A stretch of DNA of 6,686 bases, taken from Bacteroidota bacterium (GTDB taxonomy: Bacteria > Bacteroidota > Ignavibacteria > Ignavibacteriales > Ignavibacteriaceae). The notes under the pieces are model-generated. The model did not search any database. It worked only from the letters and a program-made list of their open reading frames with translations, and was not told the DNA's origin. Of the stretch, positions 1-5,982 are shown in pieces; the stretch's first letter is position 1, and the number at the start of each line of letters is the position of its first letter. The stretch covers positions 1 through 6,686 of the forward strand of contig JAJRSV010000248.1 of assembly GCA_024278655.1 (NCBI GenBank). The letters run 5' to 3'. A program made the position numbers and the translations under genes.

Positions 1-2
1 AC

Positions 3-6
3 GGAG
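3..6 (+). promoter_or_regulatory. Ribosome binding site of the 177-aa gene
   Basis: GGAG lies 10 nt before the ATG at 17. It supports that start over the internal ATG at 77, whose own GGAG (71-74) is only 2 nt away and too close. In one frame the bases before it read T-E-W-stop (stop at 10-12), so an upstream gene may end here and overlap this site. Confidence 0.6.
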
Positions 7-16
7 TGGTGAAAGA

Positions 17-550
17 ATGGAAATTCAGAAAATTGCATTTTTAGAAACTTACAATCTCGAAGAAAACAACGGAGTGATGGGTGCCATTTTAGTAACCGAT
101 GCCGAAACCAAACCGTTGGAATTCAGAGTAACCGCGCCCATTAAGCCGACGAGCTTTCAGAAAACTCTTTACGGCGACGTGCTCCTCGAACACATTTTGG
201 TTGAGTTAATTTCGGTTCCCCTTTTAAACGCAATTAATGAACAGGTTGATTTAATACTCGTCAGAGATCCGTTTTTCCTCGGTGCCAATAACAAGCAGGG
301 AATAAGAGTAGTGCGCATATTTAAAGAGAACGAAAGTAAAGCGAGAGGAAGTTCGAAGCATGAAGAACTTAATTCTGCCGGAAGCGAAAGCGAAAAAATA
401 TTTATAGAAACATCCAGAAAGTTCGAAAGCGAATTGCCGGTAATTAAAGAAGAACTGAACAAACTTTCGGAAGGAAGAAACCTGCTTGAACCGTTCGACA
501 GATTAAAATTGGCTTGTGAACAAGTACATCAACAGAAGTCGGTTGACTAA
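17..550 (+). CDS. Conserved-looking hypothetical protein, 177 aa, coupled to the SNF2-like gene
   Basis: I do not recognise the family and assign no function. The protein has no signal peptide or membrane segment, so it is probably cytoplasmic. Residues 1-103 look like a compact alpha/beta domain, with beta-like stretches around residues 21-28 (MGAILVTD), 34-40 and 78-84 (DLILVRD), and a PLEFRVTAP block near residues 33-41. Residues 104-130 are a Ser/Glu/Lys-rich linker. Residues 130-170 are charged and probably helical, possibly a coiled coil. The ATG at 17 is chosen for its GGAG. The stop is 5 bp before the start of the 899-aa SNF2-like gene, which lacks a good Shine-Dalgarno of its own, so the two are probably co-transcribed and translationally coupled. 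A role as partner or regulator of the SNF2-like protein is an inference from this layout only. Confidence 0.8.
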   Translation: MEIQKIAFLETYNLEENNGVMGAILVTDAETKPLEFRVTAPIKPTSFQKTLYGDVLLEHILVELISVPLLNAINEQVDLILVRDPFFLGANNKQGIRVVRIFKENESKARGSSKHEELNSAGSESEKIFIETSRKFESELPVIKEELNKLSEGRNLLEPFDRLKLACEQVHQQKSVD

Positions 551-555
551 TTTAA

Positions 556-3255
556 ATGCTTCGCATAGTAAGAAGAAAAATTGCATCCTCACTTTCGGAA
601 ATTCAATTAGGTGAGGATTTTTTATACAACTCCTGGTTAAGAGAGCATCCCCATACAAACGTAGCTATCGGCAGTTTAAGTTCGGCTGTTAACGAATCGC
701 TGCAGGTCGGTTTGTCGATTGATGAACCGTACGCATCGCAGCATTTCTTTTTATTACCGGAAGCCGAGCTTTATCCGGAAGATAATATTTATTTTTTCCA
801 AAAAGTAAAAACCAACGCTATATTTTTCACTCTTTTAATTGTTCCTTCCAAAGTATTTTATCATAACGATCTTGAACAGCATCGTCAAATAGTAAACTCA
901 GTTAATTACGATTTCTCATTTGCTTCCGGTTCGGGTTACGATATTCCTGTACGGTTTGCTCTGCCTGAGCCCGTGGATTATCGTTTCGCTTTAATTGTTC
1001 CGGCAAGTAAGGATTATCTCGAAAGTCTGAGAGTGAAAGTAGTAGAAATAAAACTGTTGAAGATGGATGAATTGTTCAAAGGCGGTGGAATAAAGTCGGG
1101 CTGGTTCAAAATTGGTCTGTTGGATAAGCTTAAAATTAAAAAGCTGAAAATAAAACCGATAACGAACAGAGTGCCGAAAATATTTAAAGTAAGAGTTCCC
1201 GAAGTAGGTAAGTTCAGAATTTACGTTAGCAAATTAAGTATGAAGGAATTCAATCCGGCAAGAGTATCGAAGACACCGAATCTTTCTATAAAAGCACCTT
1301 TGCGCGCATTAAATAATTTTAACTTCGAATGCACGAACTCACTTAAATTTTACGATGCACACAGCAGTGGTGTTGAAGAGGTGTTAACGGATGAACTGCA
1401 ATCATTAAAGTCGCCCGAAGCCGTTAAGGATGTTGTTTCTCTTATCCTTAAAAAAGCACATAAAGTAACATGGGAGAAAAGAGAGAAAGCAACCATCGTG
1501 CTTAAAAAGCATGAAGATGAAATGGCAAAGTTCCTGTCGGAAAGTGATTATGCATTTCTCGGAGCTGAGAGAGGAATCGACAGAATTAAAGCGTCGGTTG
1601 CCGCACTCGACTTTTTATTTAACAATAAGATTATCCATTCGGCATTAATTGTTTCGAACAAGTATGAAATAGGAACGGAAAAAATCGACCCGGTGCTTCA
1701 GAACCAGAACGGATGGATTGGTAAGCTTAACACACTTGCTCCCGGACTCTCAACTTCGATAATTAAAGGTGATGACGACGAAAGAGCCGATGCCTGGCAT
1801 AAATCGGCACTGGTGTATCTTGCAGATTATAAAACCGTTGTAAACGACTTTAACCTGAATATCGTAGAGCAGAATCGATTAAACAAGTTCGATTGCATTA
1901 TTTTCGATGAAGTGCAGGAGGCATTTGAACTTGAAAAAAGCGGAGATTTTTTACGTGCCGTTAAGCCCGCTGCTTTGTGGACGCTTTCCAGTGTTATAAA
2001 AGAAGAGCTTATCGGAAAATTAAACGATGCCTTTAACAATGATGTGGCAATCGGACATAAAAAACTTTTAAAATTAAACAGTGTCTCATCGGACGATGAA
2101 CGAATAATTATTAACGAGTACTGGCTTCATTTTGATGAGCATCAGTTGTTCGAATATAAAGAGACTTTAAAAGAGTGCAGAAAAGAATTAAAGCGTGTAC
2201 TCGAGTCGGGTAATCCGTTCAGGTTTCAGGCGAACATATTTACGCTGCTTCATCAGCTTTACCAGGTAAGTAATTTTGCACACGGGTATGACGAGAGTCC
2301 AAAGTCGGAATTGTTGATGCACCATTTGAGAATAATAAAAGAGAACGAAGATAAAGTAATTATAATTTCGCAATACTACAGGCGCGGAACAAAGAAACTC
2401 GAAAACCTGCTCGACAAACAGAAGATAAGCTACGTCAGCGCACCTAACGGTCTTTCTAACGATGAACTAAAGAAAGCAATTTCACTTTTTAAAACGAAAA
2501 AATCGGTAACTGCATTTGTTACCAACATAAAAGAGAACCGGCTCGATTTCGGCAGCTTTGTTGTTCCGTATGTAATACGTTTTGATTCCTGGTGGAATCC
2601 CGCAGTAGTATTCCGCACTGCCGATATGTTTGATCATAATATCCCTTCAGATAAGAATAACAAAATCAGAGTGTTCACATATAATATGCTCGATTCGATA
2701 GAAGAGAAAGTAAAAGTATTGATGCTTGAAAGAGGATTAACGGATGATAACATTTTGCAAACACTGCCCGTTAACAAGTTTAACGAGTTGATAAGAATTG
2801 AAGACTGGCTCGAGATTTTTGAAATGCCGGTTGAACGGACAATTGATATGGATAAATTAATAGCCGACACGGTAGAACAATTAAGGGCGTTATCGCTTGC
2901 CGATTACAGGGCAACCCTTTCCCGGTTCTTTTTTGTCCTCGGTTATACCAACATCGATATTCTCGAGCACGAAAACTCAGCTTCCTTCGATATTACAGGC
3001 GAAGCGAAAATCGGCAGGGCACAGGTTCATTTATTCGGCAGGGTGATATTGGAAAAAGAAGTAACGGCAAACCATATCCGTCAGTTGGCAATCGATACTT
3101 CGGGAATAAACGGAGCAAACATATTTATTTTTACGAAAGGTGAGTTCAGCGATAACAGCCGTAAATTAGCTGCCATCAGAAAAAACATTACACTAATGGA
3201 TGATAAACGTCTGGCAAAATATCTTGTAAATCTGAACCTGATTCAAACATCCTGA
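556..3255 (+). CDS. SNF2-like helicase-fold protein with degenerate motifs and a C-terminal Mrr-like domain
   Basis: The 899-residue, probably cytoplasmic protein has four parts. Residues 1-190 match nothing I know. Residues 191-230 are very basic (14 Lys/Arg in 40). Residues ~312-484 follow SNF2 lobe 1: LKKHEDEM for the Q-like motif, AERGIDRI for DEMGLGKT, ALIVSNKYEIG for motif Ia, IIFDEVQ (445-454 region) for motif II, and LSSVIKEE for LTGTPxEN. Residues ~585-735 follow lobe 2: KVIIISQY, then FDSWWNPAV (676-684) and SIEEKV. P-loop Lys/Thr, motif III, motif V and the motif VI arginines are absent, so ATP hydrolysis is unlikely. Residues ~781-895 resemble the Mrr nuclease fold (FVLGYTNIDI, Asp812, QVH 823-825, IFIFTKGEFSDNSRKLA). 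The catalytic QxK lysine is His825. The frame is uninterrupted. A DNA-binding pseudoenzyme, perhaps in defence or DNA maintenance, is an inference. The SNF2 relationship is fairly sure; the Mrr relationship is probable. Confidence 0.82.
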   Translation: MLRIVRRKIASSLSEIQLGEDFLYNSWLREHPHTNVAIGSLSSAVNESLQVGLSIDEPYASQHFFLLPEAELYPEDNIYFFQKVKTNAIFFTLLIVPSKVFYHNDLEQHRQIVNSVNYDFSFASGSGYDIPVRFALPEPVDYRFALIVPASKDYLESLRVKVVEIKLLKMDELFKGGGIKSGWFKIGLLDKLKIKKLKIKPITNRVPKIFKVRVPEVGKFRIYVSKLSMKEFNPARVSKTPNLSIKAPLRALNNFNFECTNSLKFYDAHSSGVEEVLTDELQSLKSPEAVKDVVSLILKKAHKVTWEKREKATIVLKKHEDEMAKFLSESDYAFLGAERGIDRIKASVAALDFLFNNKIIHSALIVSNKYEIGTEKIDPVLQNQNGWIGKLNTLAPGLSTSIIKGDDDERADAWHKSALVYLADYKTVVNDFNLNIVEQNRLNKFDCIIFDEVQEAFELEKSGDFLRAVKPAALWTLSSVIKEELIGKLNDAFNNDVAIGHKKLLKLNSVSSDDERIIINEYWLHFDEHQLFEYKETLKECRKELKRVLESGNPFRFQANIFTLLHQLYQVSNFAHGYDESPKSELLMHHLRIIKENEDKVIIISQYYRRGTKKLENLLDKQKISYVSAPNGLSNDELKKAISLFKTKKSVTAFVTNIKENRLDFGSFVVPYVIRFDSWWNPAVVFRTADMFDHNIPSDKNNKIRVFTYNMLDSIEEKVKVLMLERGLTDDNILQTLPVNKFNELIRIEDWLEIFEMPVERTIDMDKLIADTVEQLRALSLADYRATLSRFFFVLGYTNIDILEHENSASFDITGEAKIGRAQVHLFGRVILEKEVTANHIRQLAIDTSGINGANIFIFTKGEFSDNSRKLAAIRKNITLMDDKRLAKYLVNLNLIQTS

Positions 3256-3260
3256 AAAAG

Positions 3261-3989
3261 TTATTCTATTTCCTTCGGCATGTTAAAAATAAAATCGGGT
3301 ATGGATTTATTCAGTTCGATTTTAGTAAAACGGTAATTCATCACTTCCTGTCCTTTCACCGAAACATCGACTGTAAACGGAAATAAAATACCGTCGACGA
3401 ATTTATAATCTCTGAATGTAGTATCGTATTCTCTTTCGATTCCGCCAATAACCATTTTGGTATGTGATCTTAAAATTACACTTGTTTCGGAATCGAGGTA
3501 ATAAGTAATCTCGGTTCCGTCAGGTTTCGAAAGTTTGATTACGTCAACAAGAATATCTCCGATGTTTTGCGGATCGAGCAGTTCTGCCTTGTATCCCTGC
3601 TCCTGATAAGTGAAAAGTAACCCGTCGAAGTTTGCCTGCTCGCTCAGTTTTACAGTTTCTTCATCCGAAAGTTTTTGCGCTTTTGTAATTCCCGCAAAAG
3701 GGTTAACACCCCAGGCAACCGAGCCGTTGTATGCCTGAATAAATGCCGTATTCTGATATGAACCCTGAATACGTATTTTATTGGGACGCTTCATAAACGA
3801 TTTAACCTGAAAGGTAATTCCCGCCTGAAGCAAAGTTCCTTCAGTTGTTATGGTTTCCACCTGCAGTAATTTTTCCTGCCCGATTACCTTGAAATGATTT
3901 TCGAGAATTGCCGAAAGTTCCTGGGCTTGCAAACTGCCCGGAATTATAGAGAAAAGAAAAATTATTGTAGCTGTTAAATATCTATTCAT
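3261..3989 (-). CDS. Secreted LolA-like protein (outer membrane lipoprotein carrier fold)
   Basis: The 242-residue protein begins with a Sec signal peptide: MNRY, a hydrophobic core at residues 5-18, and a likely signal peptidase I cut after LQA at 22. The mature protein should be periplasmic. The order of elements fits the LolA/LolB-like beta-sheet fold seen in proteins annotated as outer membrane lipoprotein-sorting proteins: a helix with FKVIGQEKLLQVETITTEG, repeated strands with KRPNKIRIQG, an AYNGSVAWGVNPF turn, then YYLDSETSVILRS, DYKFVDGILFPF and a final FIFNMP. LolA itself ferries lipoproteins across the periplasm, but many relatives in this phylum have unknown cargo, so no gene symbol is given. 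The ATG at 3989 has a weak CGGAA 6 nt upstream. The gene converges on the SNF2-like gene with only 5 bp between stops, and is separated from the nos operon by a terminator, so it is probably its own transcript. Confidence 0.78.
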   Translation of the reverse strand: MNRYLTATIIFLFSIIPGSLQAQELSAILENHFKVIGQEKLLQVETITTEGTLLQAGITFQVKSFMKRPNKIRIQGSYQNTAFIQAYNGSVAWGVNPFAGITKAQKLSDEETVKLSEQANFDGLLFTYQEQGYKAELLDPQNIGDILVDVIKLSKPDGTEITYYLDSETSVILRSHTKMVIGGIEREYDTTFRDYKFVDGILFPFTVDVSVKGQEVMNYRFTKIELNKSIPDFIFNMPKEIE

Positions 3990-4003
3990 TGTTGATTCCG
4001 AAG

Positions 4004-4024
4004 TAATACAAATTTCTTGTATTA
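4004..4024. repeat. Perfect 8-bp inverted repeat upstream of the LolA-like gene
   Basis: TAATACAA (4004-4011), a 5-nt spacer, then TTGTATTA (4017-4024). It sits 14 bp before the LolA-like start and overlaps a TATAAT on the - strand. It could be an operator or a 5'-leader hairpin; A+T-rich sequence makes chance pairing possible. Confidence 0.4.
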
Positions 4025-4026
4025 TA
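4021..4026 (-). promoter_or_regulatory. Possible -10 element for the LolA-like gene
   Basis: On the - strand this reads TATAAT, about 30 nt before the start codon. No recognisable TTGACA-like -35 lies 16-18 bp upstream. A near match to the Bacteroidetes-type TAnnTTTG box (GATATTTG on the - strand, 4032-4039) lies just upstream and is an alternative. Either would give a short leader. Weak call in A+T-rich sequence. Confidence 0.25.
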
Positions 4027-4074
4027 ATTTACAAATATCGTTCCTAATATATGAAGAAATTAACGCTAAGTGCC

Positions 4075-4093
4075 AGTCAGTTTTAAAGTGACT
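4075..4093. repeat. Near-perfect 19-bp palindrome, operator candidate
   Basis: AGTCAgTTTtAAAgTGACT: eight of nine base pairs about the centre are symmetric. It lies in the gap between the nos terminator and the LolA-like gene, 86 bp upstream of that gene's start. There is no T-tract, so it does not look like a terminator. Its length and symmetry suit a dimeric regulator, but no family is identified. Confidence 0.4.
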
Positions 4094-4112
4094 TATACAT
4101 TAAAACAGATAT

Positions 4113-4142
4113 AAAAAATCCCCGCTTTATTCAAGCGGGGAT
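4113..4142 (-). terminator. Rho-independent terminator of the nos accessory operon
   Basis: A 10-bp stem (4118-4127 with 4133-4142, core CCCCGCTT/AAGCGGGG) encloses a 5-nt loop. On the - strand it is followed by a run of six T (4113-4118, first T shared with the stem foot). It lies about 32 bp after the cytochrome c stop. The + strand side (ATAATATTTTT) is a poorer tract, so it acts mainly on leftward transcription. Confidence 0.9.
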
Positions 4143-4174
4143 AATATTTTTCAGGAAGGTTTGCCGCTTTAAAT

Positions 4175-4618
4175 TTATTTGTTTCTCAATGCGGCATCTT
4201 CCAATGTTCTTACATAAGCAATAATGTCCAATATCTGTTGATCAGTTAATGCGGGATTACCGCCTTTGGGAGGCATTGCAACACCCGTAGTGTTTAACGG
4301 ATCGTCCGGTGTTCTTCCCACCTTAACATATTCAAGTAATTCTTCATCCGTTTTGTTTATTGCAAATTCACTTGTGGTTAAATCTTTGCCGAGTTTCGGT
4401 AATCCTTTTGCGTCAGGTCCGTGGCAAGCCGAACAGCTTTGCATATAAAGATCTTTACCTTTAATAGGATTACCTTTTTTATAAGCTGTTTTAGTAGTTG
4501 TTTCTTTTTTAGTTTTATTGGTAAAGTTTTTCGGTTTGTTGTCAGTTTCGTTACCGCCGCAACCGATAAAGAACAGTATCAGTATTCCTGAAAGAACAAG
4601 AATTAATTTATTTGTCAT
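4175..4618 (-). CDS. Monohaem cytochrome c lipoprotein of the nos operon
   Basis: The 147-residue protein has an N-terminal lipoprotein signal (hydrophobic residues 5-18, lipobox FIGC with Cys20) and should be lipid-anchored facing the periplasm. A Thr/Lys/Asn-rich linker (residues 21-50) precedes a class I cytochrome c domain. That domain has the haem-attachment site CSACH (Cys62, Cys65, His66) and a likely distal ligand Met115 in AMPPKGG, and ends with the helix LTDQQILDIIAYVRTL. It is the last gene of the leftward operon, 47 bp after nosL and just before a strong terminator. Cytochrome c genes of this kind accompany clade II (Sec-type) nosZ clusters, where they are thought to pass electrons from the quinol-oxidising side to NosZ. 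That role is an inference from position. The lipidated cytochrome call is secure. Confidence 0.93.
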   Translation of the reverse strand: MTNKLILVLSGILILFFIGCGGNETDNKPKNFTNKTKKETTTKTAYKKGNPIKGKDLYMQSCSACHGPDAKGLPKLGKDLTTSEFAINKTDEELLEYVKVGRTPDDPLNTTGVAMPPKGGNPALTDQQILDIIAYVRTLEDAALRNK

Positions 4619-4623
4619 CGAGT

Positions 4624-4629
4624 ACCTCT
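4624..4629 (-). promoter_or_regulatory. Ribosome binding site of the cytochrome c gene
   Basis: AGAGGT on the - strand, 5 nt before the ATG at 4618. It fixes the start and shows that this gene, unlike nosY, has its own strong initiation signal. The 47-bp gap before it is A+T-rich, with no clear terminator or promoter. Confidence 0.75.
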
Positions 4630-4665
4630 TTTTTGTTTTATTTAATTATTAAACATAAATAACTT

Positions 4666-5130
4666 TTAATTTAAATTCCCCATAAAATCCAGTTCCCTTA
4701 TTTGTTTGAAGTTCATCACCTTGCCGTCGTACTCTTTACTTAATTCCGAAGCTTCCGATTCGTTTTCAACTGCAATTATGCCGTAAGCCATCGGGGTATC
4801 GAGCTCTTTGCTTTTGCTGGAAATAAAATATGCCTCTGCTGCATTCAACCATTTATCGCTTGTGTACGAGCTTACCCAATAACGTGCAACATCTTCGTTA
4901 TGCTTTTTATCGTAAATAAGCATGCCACCTATATCGTCAAAACGTCTTACTTCTCCGTTTGCGGTTGTAATTGCCGCTGCAAACCGCTGTTCGTTTATAA
5001 TCATTCTGCATTCGTCGCATGCATCTTCGCCCAGTCTTATTTCCGGCGGCTCCGGTTCGTTACTTTTTTTCGAACAACCTGTTACAAATAATAAAAGAGC
5101 CGCAGCAAACAGCAGTGCATAAGTTCTCAT
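4666..5130 (-). CDS. nosL: NosL copper chaperone lipoprotein
   Basis: The 154-residue protein carries a lipoprotein signal (hydrophobic residues 4-16, lipobox VTGC with Cys19), so it is probably anchored on the periplasmic side. The mature part starts with a Lys/Glu/Pro-rich linker. It then shows the NosL signature DACDECRMIINEQRFAA, with Cys38, Cys41 and Met43 as candidate Cu(I) ligands, followed by RRFDDIGGM and the YWVSSYTSDKWLNAAEAYF block typical of NosL. The family binds Cu(I) and delivers copper for NosZ assembly. The gene starts 1 nt after the nosY stop and its Shine-Dalgarno lies inside the nosY coding end, so the two are translationally linked. Length is normal for the family. This is the gene that best identifies the operon as nos. 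Confidence 0.94.
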   Translation of the reverse strand: MRTYALLFAAALLLFVTGCSKKSNEPEPPEIRLGEDACDECRMIINEQRFAAAITTANGEVRRFDDIGGMLIYDKKHNEDVARYWVSSYTSDKWLNAAEAYFISSKSKELDTPMAYGIIAVENESEASELSKEYDGKVMNFKQIRELDFMGNLN

Positions 5131-5131
5131 A

Positions 5132-5980
5132 TTAAATTGTTCCTCTTTTTTTGAAAATGAAATAAGTGCTTGTAAATAAAATTACAATCCATCCGAGAAG
5201 AGTACCTACAATTAAATAAACGAGTTGTCCGCCGAAACTTCTTACTGCGTATAACCCGACCGGACCTAATATTTCCAGGTTTCCTCTTATTGCGCTCAGC
5301 GCTCCAATTTTAAAAACCTGCAAAGGGTTAAGCATCGAGAGTGTGAATAACTGCGATGTGCTTAACTTGAAAAACAACGAAGTGCCGATTACTCCGAGGT
5401 CGCCGAAAAAGACGAGCAGCAGCCAAAGGAATAATGAAATACCAATAGCCGATTCTGTTTTTCTCAGTGTGCTCGAAATAAGCATACCGATTCCGAGACT
5501 GACGAGCGCCAGCAGAAATGTAAACCCGATTAAAGATAAGTAGTTAGCTATCTCAGTGGTGCCGCCGCGTATAGCAATTAAATAACCGCTTATTCCGAAA
5601 CCGATTAGAAGCGCAGCGAGCAATGAAATTCCTACGCCCAAAAATTTTCCTAACAGTACTTCCAAATGAGTAACCGGTTGCGAAAGTATATAAAGCAGCG
5701 TGCCTTTTTCACGTTCGCTTGCAATACTTATTGCACCTAATGTTAAACCCATTAAGGGTACTATCAGTAAAATCAGGTTGATTAAACTTGCGGTTGTTTT
5801 ACCGAAGCCGGATAAATTATATTGTCCCACTCCTGCCAAACCAAGCCACGACAATGCTAGCGACAGCCCGGCAAAAATAATAGCATAAAGTATAAACCAT
5901 TTATTCCGCTTGGCATTAATGATTTCTTTTCTTGCTAAGAGAATAACGTTTTTAATATCCAAATTCATTTTAAAACTCAT
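5132..5980 (-). CDS. nosY: NosY-type ABC-2 permease
   Basis: The 282-residue integral membrane protein has about six hydrophobic segments. Numbered from the ATG at 5980 they lie near residues 29-49, 66-90, 108-136, 147-170, 177-200 and 252-277. The hallmark of the NosY/ABC-2 group follows the second segment: SEREKGTLLYILSQPV, then LLGKFLGVG. NosY is the membrane part of the NosFY transporter, which with periplasmic NosD is needed to build the copper centre of nitrous oxide reductase. The ATG at 5980 is preferred to an in-frame TTG at 5986, because GAGAA on the - strand sits about 7 nt before the ATG but abuts the TTG. With that start the gene begins 2 nt after the nosF stop. A further in-frame ATG at 5968 is possible but less well placed. 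Confidence 0.9.
   Translation of the reverse strand: MSFKMNLDIKNVILLARKEIINAKRNKWFILYAIIFAGLSLALSWLGLAGVGQYNLSGFGKTTASLINLILLIVPLMGLTLGAISIASEREKGTLLYILSQPVTHLEVLLGKFLGVGISLLAALLIGFGISGYLIAIRGGTTEIANYLSLIGFTFLLALVSLGIGMLISSTLRKTESAIGISLFLWLLLVFFGDLGVIGTSLFFKLSTSQLFTLSMLNPLQVFKIGALSAIRGNLEILGPVGLYAVRSFGGQLVYLIVGTLLGWIVILFTSTYFIFKKRGTI
5141..5146 (-). promoter_or_regulatory. Ribosome binding site of nosL, inside the end of nosY
   Basis: AGAGGA on the - strand, 10 nt before the nosL ATG at 5130 and within the last codons of nosY. It supports coupled translation of the pair. Confidence 0.7.
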
Positions 5981-5982
5981 AA

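Noticed and set aside
1..12. 3' end of an upstream gene reading T-E-W-stop
   Set aside because: Only three codons are visible. The stop at 10-12, overlapping the ribosome site of the next gene, is suggestive but cannot support a gene call.
556..3255. SNF2-like gene as a pseudogene
   Set aside because: The motifs are altered, but 899 codons are uninterrupted, the fold landmarks persist, and the upstream gene is tightly coupled. A maintained pseudoenzyme fits better than decay.
3225..3256. Possible hairpin acting as a terminator for leftward transcripts in the end of the SNF2-like gene
   Set aside because: Only 4-bp interrupted pairing (AATC/GATT), A+T-rich and without a T-tract.
4266..4448. 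Small + strand open frame inside the cytochrome c gene
   Set aside because: It is antisense to a well-supported gene with intact haem and lipobox motifs, and has no ribosome site or recognisable product. The same holds for the other short antisense frames in the window.
4619..4665. Internal promoter for the cytochrome c gene
   Set aside because: The 47-bp gap is A+T-rich, so TATAAT-like strings arise easily; no paired -35 or group-specific box was convincing.
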